Part shown: positions 1 through 11,300 of the stretch, one piece after another
Numbering within the stretch: position 1 is the stretch's first letter
How the letters are laid out: every line of letters starts with the position of its first letter
NCBI RefSeq assembly: GCF_001186125.1
Contig: NW_014040302.1
Span: forward strand, 74,083 to 100,598
Source: Sphaeroforma arctica JP610
Taxonomy: Eukaryota > Opisthokonta > Ichthyosporea > Ichthyophonida
Direction: 5' to 3'
DNA length: 26,516 bases
Program-made: the position numbers and the translations under genes
The notes under the pieces: model-generated
What the model saw: only the letters and a program-made list of their open reading frames with translations
Databases searched by the model: none
What the model was told of the DNA's origin: nothing

Positions 1-880
1 TGACCACAATGTATTATCTCAATTGATCTTGATATTTTAGACTGACCGGAGGCCGTAATTCTACATACGACCGTAGTACGTTCTGATGTGCCCGGATTTC
101 GGCTTGAAATAGTCGCGCGCCGGATTTGTTGCGTAGGTAATACATATGATGGCGATATCGGTTATATCCATGGGTGGGGAGGCGTTAGTCCGGAGGCGGC
201 GGCATTGCTGGCATTTGTTGGGGCCGATGGATTTGATTCGTGGGATGTATCTGGAGATTGAGTCCAAAGGGGTGGTCACCACAGATACCGTAGTCCGTCA
301 GCTTATAAGTTTGGAGGGAGGCGGGGGTGGTAGATCGATGATACGCATGTTCAGTACCAGTTGAGCCTCCAGCATAGAGGTAGTCCAAGTGCCACGTCTG
401 ACGCAGAGTAGTCTCAATCGTTTTCATACGTAGTCCGTGATTTATAGATGCGTGGCCATACTTCCGGGCTTTGAAGTTGAAATCTCCCCACACGACATCT
501 GGTTGGAAACCGGATTCATGTATCGCTTGACGTCTTCTTCAGTAAGCGATTTGAGTGGAAAGTAGAACACGGCCATATGAACGCCAAAGCACACAAAGAA
601 CACCGCGTACGGTGAAGAGTGTACAAGTTGAAAATTCGATGGGTGGTGTTTGGAAAAATATCAATACCACAGTGTGAAGGATGTAAGATATTGTGCCGTG
701 TAGTGTGATGTAGTATATGATAGCGTGTGTTCGAGCGCATATGATTGTGGTGTTATGCCAGGTTTCAACCACTCACATAACATCAACCTGACTTAAAATC
801 GATATATTGTTCAAACGCTTATCTGTATGTGCTGTGTTGTCCATGTTGAGTCCTTGTGGGATGAAGAGCGTCATCCTCAT
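1..880 (-). pseudogene. LINE ORF2 N-terminus: APE-type endonuclease, broken
   Basis: Likely start is the ATG at 880, 5 nt after the ORF1 stop. The domain is recognisable but split over frames. The first strand lies at 880-770 and ends in SQVDVM. WLKPGITPQSYALE lies at about 770-725. A segment reading FYFPLKSLTEEDVKRYMN is near 560-505. The catalytic block is in the frame covering 493-185: WGDFNFKARKYGHASI, then IETTLRQTWHLDYLYA, then TDYGICGDHPFGLNLQI. These are the usual GDFN, D-Y and DH motifs of LINE endonucleases, which nick target DNA. Left of about 185 the reading continues into a linker before the expected reverse transcriptase, which is outside the window. At least three frame changes and a TGA at 769-767 show that it is inactive. 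Confidence 0.8.
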
Positions 881-885
881 TGGTC

Positions 886-2164
886 CTAACATTTTTCATC
901 ATCGGTCAATACAACTGGGCTCTCCTCTTTGACGATGTCAGCCATTTCTATATCATTGCCTGTCGTCGAAGAGCCCATCGTGGAAAGCTGAGGCTGCGTA
1001 TTGCTATCCATCGTGACGGATGATTGTGTCGGGGAGACCGTTGGTATATGAAGTCGTCCGGGTTTCGCACGCGCTGATTCTTTAGCATTTACTGGGATTC
1101 GCGGGTTAAGTGAGAAGAGGTTTGCATCATGCTTTGCTTAGTAAGTCTTCTGGAGACAGTCCGCGGTAGATTGGAGGATGTCTGCTTTAGTGGAGTTGAC
1201 AAGTGGGCTCAGTAGTGCATCAATGCTGCGGGCAAGAATTTTTGGCGCTCGTCCATGTGTGCAGCGGGCCTCCCGCTTGGTGCGGAGATAGTGAATTAAA
1301 GCTGCTTTCGTAGCGTCGGGATGTTGTTGGGAGCGGAGGTCAATGTTTTCATCAAGCTGCCATTTACATGTAGTTGCTGCATGTCATTTCACCTGGGCGA
1401 CAGAGTCGCTAGGAACACAAAGGTGGATGAAACTGGTGGAGCTTCCGCGGCGATTTGGTTGAGATACCGATTTAGACTGAAGATACCAGAGAAAGTGGTG
1501 GCGATTGAAGGCTGGTTGGGTATGCCAGTATTTTTCAATACTGATTGGGATAGGGGCTTGCCGTTAGAGAAAATTGCTCGGAAGAAGAGCCATACCGGAG
1601 TTATGTCATCTATTTCATGAAGAGTTTTGTCCGGCATCGGGCGGCCCCCCACTTTCGTCAAAAGGTGTTCGGGTACTGGCGGCTGCGATTGAGACTGAGA
1701 AGCTGGTGGGGTCGGGCGTTTTTTAGGGCTCGGTTTTGCAGGTTTGTCAATTTTTGAGCGGTAGCTGGGAGGCTCACTGCTGCTATTGGGCGCCTGTGAC
1801 CGCGGTCTTTTTGCAGGCGGAACAGGCGGGCTTGTGGAGCCAAATCGGAAAGTGTCGGGTGTGTCTTCATCTATAGGTGCACGGGTTTGGGATTTAAGGT
1901 CCCGGAGTTTGGATTCAAGGTTGGTTGTTTTTGCACAGAGGTTAGTGAGCATTTGGTGTATGGTTGATTTCCATTGGTCATCAGTCAAAGGTTGTTCGGG
2001 GTTGTTAGAGCCGGTCCCAAAATTTGATTGAGATTGGCCTGTAGAGTACTGACCTGGGCAGAGAGGTTTGTGATAGATTTTTGTATGTCCAATTTCCATT
2101 GGTCATTGGGTAAGGAGTCGTTGGGGACGAACGTCTCAATTGGGGATTCGGCCTGGCCCGACAT
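886..2164 (-). pseudogene. LINE ORF1 (nucleic-acid-chaperone-like protein), broken
   Basis: Best start is the ATG at 2164 (MSGQAESPIE...). The first frame runs to about 1985, and the next open frame covers 2099-1389 (236 codons), so one frame change falls in the overlap. A second change lies near 1385, after which the reading continues to a TAG at 888-886, interrupted by a TAA at 1140-1138. The intact protein would have been roughly 420 residues. The N-terminus carries two copies of a helical segment, LPNDQWKLDIQKSITNLSAQ and LTDDQWKSTIHQMLTNLCAK, each followed by leucine-spaced residues as in a coiled coil. A Pro/Ser/Lys-rich basic stretch follows. I see no CCHC knuckle or RRM. LINE ORF1 proteins normally trimerise and bind RNA; that role is inferred only from position and composition. 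Confidence 0.7.
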
Positions 2165-2309
2165 TTTTTCGCGGATGTGGGACTGTGGGACTGTGGGTCC
2201 CCAGACTCCCTACTGGATAAATAATTTTTTTGATTGAAATTCCAAATTTCAAGTCAACGTTTTGGTGGGTTCTGTGGGGTTTTTTGAAAGTGGTATTCAG
2301 TTCTACACT

Positions 2310-2327
2310 GGTGACCTACTGGTCACC
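2310..2327. other. Small perfect hairpin (7-bp arms, 4-nt loop)
   Basis: The sequence ggtgacc, tact, ggtcacc folds into a perfect 7-bp stem. It lies upstream of the LINE ORF1 start, in what is probably the element's 5' untranslated region. Its function is unknown and it may be chance. Confidence 0.45.
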
Positions 2328-2371
2328 GAGATTTACGTTTCGGAGGCGAAAATTTGAATCAAAGGTCCGTC

Positions 2372-2434
2372 GTGAAAAATAAATATGGGGAAGTGAAAAA
2401 TAAATATGGGGAAGTGAAAAATAAATATGGGGAA
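2372..2434. repeat. 21-bp tandem repeat, three perfect copies
   Basis: The unit gtgaaaaataaatatggggaa occurs three times without a mismatch at 2372-2392, 2393-2413 and 2414-2434. It sits upstream of the LINE ORF1 (minus strand), where LINEs often carry tandem 5'UTR repeats, and beside a coding-like relic to its right. Perfect identity suggests a recent expansion. Which of the two neighbours owns it cannot be settled. Confidence 0.9.
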
Positions 2435-2690
2435 GTGGTCAAACGTCTGCATTAAAGCAGAGATCCATTGCTGGGGAGCGATATCATTCGTCTACAGCAT
2501 GACCATAAACGCATTAAGCACACGGGTTAGCGTGTCGAGGTCATGGTTGTTTATAAACTCGACCTGCTTACTGTTGGCATCCCAGTTCGACTTAAGTTGA
2601 CTGATCTGTCCGTTGTACTTCTGGTTATCCCTGTGGTCTTGTTTTAGGGTTCAGGTTAGTAAAGTTAGGTATTCCTCGTGAAAACAGCAA
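2435..2690 (-). other. Short coding-like relic of unknown family
   Basis: On the minus strand this stretch reads as protein-like sequence with a balanced composition, for example DNQKYNGQISQLKSNWDANS and NDIAPQQWISALMQTF. It is not one open frame, and no conserved catalytic motif is present. It could be a fragment of a mobile-element structural protein or of another ORF. I do not recognise the family. It lies just outside the presumed 5' end of the LINE, so it may be older sequence into which the LINE inserted. Low confidence. Confidence 0.3.
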
Positions 2691-3640
2691 TACTCTGAGG
2701 GATTGTGAGTCTGAGACATTGCCTATATATAATCCTCTCAGTACTGTTTCCGCCGAAGGGATTTTATTTAGTGTTTCGTTGTCGCTCTATTAGAAACTAT
2801 GGTATGTTTCATTGGGGGGAATCTGAGAGACTCATAAAATCCTATCTTTAGAAAAAAAGAAGAAAATCACTCTTGATGTCCTTAGTTATTTGTCTTAACT
2901 AATAACTTGCCACTTATCAAGAATTACCGACTTAGCCTTCATTAGACTGGCACATCTGGTTGGCTGATCGGAGGATCAACTAGGTAACGTTAATAGTCCC
3001 TAGAAACCTATATTCGGTTGAGCCATCTCGCTACCGAAGTATTCAGATACAAATAAAGTTGGAAAGTAAATATAGTTCTATTAATAGAACTAGACCAACT
3101 CTTACTTGTGAAAATAGCCAAGTTGAGACTTTGCAGCATGTACAACTGTTTATTCCGTCAACCACAGCTCTCTCTTCATATGCGGTGTGATAATATTCTT
3201 CGCTTCAACCGAATTGAACAGCGTTTGTTATACACTATACAAATTCTGCTCTATTGAAAGTTACGGATAGCATTCCATAGATGCACTGAATTGTATTGAA
3301 GGGTGAGTTGTACAGGTGACAGTACCTTGCTATCCTTTGCTTGGTACATTGTAACATATTGATTTCTAGATATTTAATCTGATAAACACAGTATTTAGTT
3401 CACACTAGCTCACAAGACATATTGTCTTTAAGTTGACAGTAACATACACCCTTATTAGTTAATGAAAACGCCTGAGTAGTCTTGAGTATTGACTAGTAGA
3501 ATGAGGCAAGTTACTTCGTTCGATCCCTTATATTTTGGTTCTATTTATATTTTTCTTCTACTCGAGGATCATGGCCAGGTGTTTTTAGTAAGAATAGCCT
3601 CGAGTATGTCACCGCCAGCAATCAACGTACTGAGAACGAA
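2691..3640. other. Gene-free AT-rich stretch
   Basis: I see no gene, conserved protein segment or convincing RNA gene in this AT-rich intergenic DNA. A GTTCGATCCC string at about 3518 resembles a tRNA B box, but no A box or cloverleaf accompanies it. Confidence 0.6.
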
Positions 3641-3644
3641 GGTT

Positions 3645-3721
3645 CATATAATATATATATACATATATACATATATACATACACACACACACACACACAC
3701 ACACAGACACACACGCACACA

Positions 3722-3764
<43 letters not shown>

Positions 3765-3768
3765 TATT

Positions 3769-3836
<68 letters not shown>
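3645..3836. repeat. Compound TA/CA/TA microsatellite
   Basis: A run of TA with ACATATAT units passes into two CA blocks broken by agac, acgc and atac, and then into a pure TA run of about 60 nt. The open frame covering it only encodes Tyr-Ile and Thr-His repeats and is not a gene. Confidence 0.97.
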
Positions 3837-3837
<1 letters not shown>

Positions 3838-4444
3838 TTATAGATATCCTTCCCTTTATATTCAAAATTGCTATGATGTATATCCAAAAAAAATATAGGT
3901 AGCCTTTTTATATTTCATATAATCTCATTCCCCACACGAGGCACAAGAAGAGACCAAGTCGCCAAGAGGTCAAGAGGCCAAGACCCGTCTGTAAAGACAT
4001 AGCCTTATGAAATTTGAACATATTATAACAATACATCTCGAACGGCAAATCTCAGAACCCATTTCAAGCATCTAATGGAACAATTTTCTTTTCTACCATT
4101 AAGAACTGATAATAAATCAAAGTGCCAAGCGGCTTTTAACTGTATCACGACAGCGACATCTACGACAACCAGAGTATCGGTTTCTACCGAAGCAACAACC
4201 TGATCTATGGGTTGATTCTACAGTCACTGGTTGATGATCAGTTTCACCTAAGGTGCAATCTGTGTGCCACAGTATTACACTTCAAATAAAATATCCAATC
4301 TTCTGGCTGTGTTGTCGGAGTGTTGCATCTGTAACACGCAGTCTATCTCATGCCATAGGGGTGAAGCCATGGTTGTGACATATAACACTACAGTATAACT
4401 ATATGTGTGCACACAATACTTGTTAGATTAGGATCAACCGATAA
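3837..4444. other. Gene-free stretch
   Basis: No open frame with recognisable protein content and no RNA gene is seen. A short direct variation (caagtcgccaagaggtcaagaggccaag, near 3955-3982) is low-complexity sequence. Confidence 0.55.
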
Positions 4445-4445
4445 G

Positions 4446-4526
4446 GGGTACATTTTTTGGTTTTGCTCAACAGTCGATGTGTCATCACTCATAACTGTCA
4501 TGTGTGTGCCTCCAAAAAATGTACCC
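4446..4526. repeat. 15-bp perfect inverted repeat with 51-nt spacer
   Basis: The arm gggtacattttttgg at 4446-4460 is matched by its reverse complement at 4512-4526. This could be the terminal repeats of a very short non-autonomous DNA element or a structured RNA. There is no clear flanking target duplication. Confidence 0.7.
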
Positions 4527-5117
4527 TAAAAATAGATTCGGTGAGCATGTTTGTCTTGTTCAAGAAGTGTTTTATTTAGTAGGCTATGCAAGAAGGGTAT
4601 TTAATCTTTAAGGAAACAAACGAAAACTGATGACAAATAAATAGTATTGATATTTTTGTTTTTTATAAAAATAAAAAGTTCAAACTGCAAGGCCCTATTT
4701 ATTTTTAATTTTTAAAATTTTCTTCAAAGAAACTATTTTTTTCTGAGGCACAATTACTAAAAAGAGAAGTAGGTATCCTGGGCAGCCCTATTTCAGGTCA
4801 TTTGGTTCTAAAATTGGCTTTGGAGGCTTGGTTTTATATTAAATTATTGGTAAATTTTTATTTCCACTACTTACCAAAACATGCAAGAAAATATTCGAGA
4901 TATATACAATTCCAAACTTTTTCAGGTCAAAAGAAGGAAATATTTTCGCATCCACTCTAGGGGATTTCGATATTTAGTCTATTTTAAAAAGAAACAATAG
5001 ATCCAATTTCAAGTCATTTCGAGTCCATTCATTTTAAACACATAGGCATGAGCCTTCTAGAAATCGTAAAAAACAAAAAACAAATACAAGTTTGTTCCAG
5101 AATCCAGACTTCCCATT
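4527..5117. other. Gene-free AT-rich stretch
   Basis: Long A and T runs and no plausible coding frame. Nothing recognised. Confidence 0.55.
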
Positions 5118-5233
5118 CCCCCCCCCCCCCCCTCCGTGTGTGAGGCTGTGACCTGTGGGCTGTGAGGCTGAGAGTCTGTGACCTGTCGTCCTGAGAGACC
5201 TGAGGGCTGAGGTCCTGAGCCACAGCCCACAGG
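5118..5233. repeat. Poly-C tract followed by GC-rich inverted repeat
   Basis: Fifteen consecutive C residues occupy 5118-5132. They are followed by low-complexity sequence built from gaggctg, gtgacctgt and cctgag words. Within it cctgtgggctgtg (5152-5164) is the exact reverse complement of cacagcccacagg (5221-5233), giving a 13-bp stem with a 56-nt loop. The open frames across it are composition artefacts. Confidence 0.85.
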
Positions 5234-6013
5234 CCCACAGCCCATAACCTAAATAAAAAGGAAAATAAATAAAATCTAAGCCACTATTAGAAAAATAAAT
5301 AAATGGGTTCTCGAACAGTCGAACCTCGAGGCAGGCTCGGACGTCTGTTTTTGTAATATTAAAATAAAACAATTATACAAAAAAAGCACAAAAGCTCTCT
5401 CACACTCTCACAGTTTCTGGTGTAGAGCGATAGAGTATTTTTAAAGAAGAGGAAACCTAGAGTATGGGAAGGGCAGCCGGGCAAGGGCCAGAGGCCCAGG
5501 GCGGCAGACCCTCACAGAAGTACACTAGTGTTTTTATAAAAAAAAGAATACATTTCGCATTTTTATATATACTATTTATGTAATTTGGGTAGCCCTACTG
5601 TGAGTCAGAGTGTTCGTTTCTGTTTGTTTGTTTTTACTTTTTCCAAATATATTGTGTTTTTAATTCTGCATATAGTTTTTATTTTAATTGCAGGATATAT
5701 GTATATGGATGAAACTCGTATCTATCTTAAATAAGATAAACAGTAAATAGTGTGGACGTGTACCACACAAGTTTAGGTATTGTAGCGTAGTACCTATAAC
5801 ACTTGCGCTATATTGAGAGGTGGAAACGCGAAGTATATGGAAGTGCATCTGTCGGAGGACTGGTGAACGGTTCAAGAATCTGAATAATTTCAGTAGCACA
5901 TCCACCACAACTACCATCTATTTTTATCACCGAAATAGTGCCTTTGTTATTGATTGCCAATCACTTTAAAAGGAAGGGAGAGAGGAAAGGGTTCGCCGAG
6001 TCGATTCAGCACA
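5234..6013 (+). promoter_or_regulatory. Upstream region of the clathrin gene
   Basis: No gene is seen here. The last 60 bases hold a CCAAT pentamer at 5957-5961 inside gattgccaatc, then a purine-rich run (aaaaggaagggagagaggaaaggg) ending close to the start codon. The ATG at 6014 has A at -3 and G at +4, a good eukaryotic initiation context. No convincing TATA box is seen. The promoter role is inferred from position only. Confidence 0.35.
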
Positions 6014-8331
6014 ATGGCACAAACTCTACCCATTAAGTTTAAGGAGCACTTAAATGTGAGTTATAGTTATATATATATATATTTTTTGTATTTGTTTTCT
6101 CCTGTCTGGCGCGTTAGTATTTCGTAGGTGTGAATTTATACTAACGCATCAATCCTGTGCGACTTCACCTGTGACATACAACTATCGCTTTGTTAACGGT
6201 GTACATAATGTCATCTGTTTCAGTTGCAAAATGTAGGTATTCAAGCAGCCAACATAGGGTTCACCACCCTCACGATGGAGAGTGACAAATTCATAACCAT
6301 TCGGGAGAAGGTTGGCGAGCAACAGCAGGTTGTCATCGTGGATATGGCTAATCCTAACACTCCCGTGCGCCGTCCAATCGGAGCCGATTCTGCTATTATG
6401 CATCCATCCTCAAAGGTTATCGCTTTGAAAGGTAATTAGCGATTTTCTCCTTCTATACACTTAGCGCAAGTATATAGGTATTTGGATATCAACCAGAATC
6501 TCTCAACCAGAACTTCTGCGCGAGGTTATATCGTGTGGTTATGTTTACTACCACCTAGGTAGTTTGTATATATGTTCATACATACACTGAGTGGTTAATA
6601 TTCCGACATTTATACTGTTCTGCACGAGACAATAAAATTGTTCTAGGCTTTCCGCGTTCGTGTGTGCTAGCATCGTTCTGCGTCCCCGCAATCATTAATC
6701 CAGGCTTGCACTCTTAATGCGTTCACGTGATTTATGGAACTGTACTAACTTCATTACCGCTTGTTTTTTTTTGGTATTTGATAATAGCGGGAAGAACTCT
6801 TCAAATTTTTAACTTGGAGCTCAAGAGCAAGATGAAATCACATCTGATGGATGAAGATGTTGTATACTGGACTTGGGTCGACGTTAGAACCGTAGGTCTA
6901 GTTACTGGTAAGTTGTTGTCTTTAGCTGCAGCCAAAATTGCTTCATTATATGAATTTTGCCGCAAAATTGGTTGTGTCTTGAGTTGAGCTTTCTTTGTGC
7001 TACGGTAGGGTTCAAACTGATATCGAACATGTCGTCCGGGTTGCATCTTATATGTGCAGCCGCGAGTTAGTTTATTTGAGAGCTGTTGGATTTTATCTGT
7101 TTCTGTATTGCACTACACTTGTAGATTATGGGTTAGCGCAAACTTAGCATGTAGGGTTCGCGTGTTCCATCCACGGGACAACGATACGTACGTATAAGAC
7201 ATAACAGTTTGCACAACACACTCGTCCGACAATGTCTATACCTGTGTGATTGTGTTGCCGGTGTCGTGCTTTTTGATAGCCATGAATAACGTCTTGTTTG
7301 TATCCTGGCGAGCCATCCACTACGAGGACAGTCGCCATCCGGTAAAGTTGTTATATGTTTCATGTCTAGTCTTCATGTCTAAAATCTAGTGTTGATTTTC
7401 CACTCAATCAGGCACTGCCGTTTTCCACTGGAGTATGGATGGCGACTCTCAGCCAGCGAAGATGTTTGACCGTCACGCTAACCTAGCTAATAGTCAAATC
7501 ATTAAGTACCGGGCTGATGTGGATAAGAAGTGGTGCTGTTTAGTCGGCATCGCAGCCTCCAATCAGGGAGGACAGCAGCGAGTCGTTGGTGCGTGTCAGC
7601 TATTCTCTGTAGAACGTGGTGTTAGTCAGGCGATCGAAGCCCATGCCTGCACCTTCGCGGAGTTCCAAATGGACGGCAATGCACAAAAGTCCAAGTTGTT
7701 CTGTTTCGCCGTGCGCGGTCCCCAAGGAGGCAAGGTAGGTTCACTTTTAATCTAACTGGCTTTAAACACTTGCTGTCGAGTGAATGTATAGTTTGCCGTT
7801 CTTTTGGGAATCGTGCATGTGGCCGTCTAGTTATGTTCCATAGGCGTATACAGGAATAGTGAGAAAACCGAATTTTATTCGGCTGAGTGACACTTTGTTC
7901 ATATGTTGATAATTGGTTGGTTTGGCTCAAAACGGGAGTGGATATGTTTTACAACTATATAGTGGCTTCAATAAGTGATGGTCTGATTGAACTTTTCATG
8001 GATCAATGTTTCATATTCGTTCGTTTGACAGCAGTCGTGGCTTTGCGAGAGATCCTGGTTAGCTCTGATCGAACCATGTGATGTTTACTTAACGTACTTA
8101 GGTTTACTTATCTTCATTCAAATTGTACCCCTTTGGGCGCTTTCATCGTCCCCTGGCAATGGTTACGTGGCCATTTGAGTGACATGTGCAGGTGCGATTT
8201 TTCATGTAACCTCGAGACCAACATATACTTACACCACGTTAGTAGTTCTCTCAGGCCTCGAGTATTGTCTGTCATGAATGAAAGGGATGAAACCCATGGA
8301 AATTGTAATCCCACCCTTGCTACAGCTCACT

Positions 8332-8362
<31 letters not shown>

Positions 8363-11300
8363 TGCTATAGCTGCATATCATCGAGCCCGCAGCACCTGCC
8401 GGAAATCAACCGTTTCCCAAGAAGTTGGCCGATGTGTTTTTCCCTCCCGAGTTCCAGAACGATTTCCCGGTGGCGATGGAAATGAGTGACCGCTACGGTG
8501 TGCTATACATGATCACGAAGTACGGATACGTTCATATGTACGATGTGGAGAGCGGTGCGTGCATATACATGAATAGAATCTCCTCGGAGACAATCTTCGT
8601 CACCACAAAACAGGACAGCACCGGAGGTTGTATGGGTATCAACAGAAAGGGTCAAGTCTTGTCAGTGACTGTGGACGAGGCAAACATCATTCCATACATT
8701 CAGAACACCATGAACAACTCGCAGCTATCAGTGCGCTTTGCCATTAGAAACAATCTAGGGGGAGCCGATGACTTGTTCGTACAGCGTTTCAATCAGTTAT
8801 TCAGTGCTGGACAATACTCAGAGGCTGCTAAAGTTGCAGCAAATGCGCCAAAGGGTGCGCTGAGAACTCCCGAGACTATCTCGAAGTTCCAGTCCGTTCA
8901 GGTACCCCCAGGACAAACATCTCCGCTTCTGCAGTACTTCGGTATCCTGTTGGAGAAGGGCCACTTGAACAAAGAAGAATCCATCGAACTGGCTAGACCT
9001 GTACTTCAGCAAGGTAGACAGCAACTGGTTGAGAAGTGGCTGAAGGAGGACAAGGTGAGTACACAATTTCTCGGATATTTATTAACTGGCATTACGATTA
9101 GTACAATTCTAGTGGCAACAGAGATGAGTTGTTTTAGTAAGCTGGTTGCGGAAACGTACACGCGGAAACGAATATCTGACTTATATTTTCAACCATTATT
9201 TGAAGTGTGAATGAATAGTTGTATGAAGAATATCTTGTACTATTCTGTAATCAGGACGAGGAATTATAAGTTTTTATTGAAATCACGAATGCGTGTATGA
9301 TGATGATTTAGGAACGAGTGAGTCCATTCATTGATACATATTAGCAACGAACATATGTATCTTAGTGATAATAGATAAGGATTCTTGTTTTTGGGATTGA
9401 GTGGCATGAATTGGCAGATACTCAAAAGTAATTTGCGTGTCATGGTGGTATTATACATATGGATAAGTGTGATATGAGAAGGATTCAATAGGTGACAATA
9501 TATACGTACTGTTGCTAAAAAATAATATAAGAAGAAACAAATGCTAAGTTTTTAGACGCAATTCTGTTCTCATCTGCTGTATTCTCCATTTCTCATCGTC
9601 TATTTTCAGCTGGAGTGCAGTGAAGAGCTCGGAGACATTGTTAAGCAGTACGTTCCGATGCTTGCACTCTCAGTATACCTTCGTTCCGAGGTTCCGGATA
9701 AGGTCATCCAATGCTTCGCTGAAACTGGTCAGTTCCAGAAGATCGTTCTGTACGCCAGAAAGGTGGACTACACACCCGACTGGATTTTCCTTTTACGTCA
9801 GGTAATTTTAACACGTGTATTATCTGCGTTGACTTTGTCGTCAGTAACTTCATACTTCAAAGATATGACACACTATATACACAGAACGCGTCGAAAAATG
9901 ATAGTGGTCGTTATCGTATAATTTCCTTTAAAAGTTGAGGAGTACTCATGCAATGGAATTTTACTTCCTCTTTGTGTCTGATAGGTTATGCGAGTGAACC
10001 CTGACTCTGGAGCACAGTTTGCTAACATGTTGTGCGACGGGGGCGAGTGTCTAGCGCCAATCGATCAGGTTGTAGACACTTTCATGGAGATGAACATGGT
10101 ACAGCAATGTACAGCCTTCCTTTTGGAAGCACTTAAGGGTGATAAGGAGGAGGAGGCGGCGCTTCAGACTCGTCTCCTTGAGATGAATCTAATGGCTGCA
10201 CCTCAAGTTGCCGATGCCATTCTTGGCAACAATATGTTTACGCACTACGACCGCAACTACGTCGCTACTCTGTGTGAGAATGCAGGCTTATTCCAGAGAG
10301 CTCTTGAACACTACACCGATATCTTCGATATCAAGCGAGCAATTGTGCACACCCACTTGCTTAACCCCGAATTCATGATCAACTACTTCGGCACACTATC
10401 GGTCGAGGACTCGATGGAGTGCCTCAAAGCTATGTTGACCTCCAACATGCGCCAGAATCTGCAGCTAGTTGTCCAAATTGCTTCTAAGTATCACGAGCAA
10501 CTTGGAACTGATCAGCTAATCGATATGTTTGAGTCCTTCAAGAGTTCTGAGGGCTTGTTCTATTTCTTGGGATCTATCGTGAACTTCTCACAAGAGTCCG
10601 AGGTTCACTTCAAGTACATTCAAGCTGCCACTAAGACAGGGCAGATCAAAGAAGTTGAGCGAATCTGCAGAGAAAGTAATGCATACGATCCAGAGAGGGT
10701 CAAGAACTTCTTGAAAGAGGCTAAGCTTACGGATCAGCTACCCCTGATCATCGTCTGCGATCGATTCGACTTTGTGCACGATCTTGTACTCCACCTGTAC
10801 AAGAACAACTTGCAGAAGTACATCGAGATCTATGTGCAGAAGGTGAACACAGGTCGACTCCCTCAAGTGGTCGGTGGTCTGTTGGATGTGGACTGTAACG
10901 AGGAGATCACAAAGAATCTGATCCTGAGTGTGAAGGGTCCCTTTGATGTCAATGAATTGGCTGAGGAGGTCTCCAAGCGTAATCGCCTGAAGCTCATCCA
11001 GCCTTGGTTGGAGCAGCAGTTGGCAGCCGGCAGTGAAGATCCCGGAGTCCATAATGCTCTGGCCAAGATTTACATTGACGCGAATCAGAGTCCCGAGAGA
11101 TTCCTAAAGGAGAATCCTTATTATGATTCTTTGGTCGTCGGTCAGTACTGTGAGAAGCGAGATCCTCACATGGCGTTTGTTGCTTACGAGCGCGGACAGT
11201 GCGATGACGAGTTGATCGAGGTGTGTAACGCGAATAGCCTGTTCAAGTCAGAAGCACGCTATTTGGTTGCGCGCAGAGAGGCCGACCTCTGGGCGAAGGT

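Larger units (their letters stand above)
1..2240 (-). mobile_element. Decayed LINE retrotransposon (5' part: ORF1 and APE endonuclease), cut by the window edge
   Basis: A non-LTR retrotransposon read right to left. ORF1 (about 2164-886) is followed after only 5 nt by an ORF2 that opens with an apurinic-type endonuclease; the reverse transcriptase expected after it would lie left of base 1. The endonuclease call rests on the order of motifs on the minus strand: an N-terminal strand ending in DVM, a WLKPGI segment at the place of the family's ETWL, the GDFN motif near 480, DYLYA, and GDHPF at the place of the usual SDH. The copy is dead: ORF1 changes frame twice and has an in-frame TAA at 1140-1138, and the endonuclease is spread over three frames. 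No target-site duplication can be seen because the 3' end is missing. The clade is not determined. The 5' end is uncertain and may lie anywhere from about 2240 to 2437. Confidence 0.82.

Noticed and set aside
1321-2237. Plus-strand open frames across the LINE
   Set aside because: They mirror ORF1 on the minus strand and have no motif of their own.
3510-3530. tRNA B-box-like GTTCGATCCC
   Set aside because: No A box, acceptor stem or cloverleaf can be drawn around it.
3489-3902. 137-codon open frame
   Set aside because: It is mostly translated CA and TA microsatellite with no protein character.
8133-8489. 118-codon frame before clathrin exon 5
   Set aside because: It covers intron 4 and reads the start of exon 5 in the wrong frame.
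10738-11066. Minus-strand frames inside clathrin exon 7
   Set aside because: They are shadows of the strongly conserved plus-strand coding sequence.
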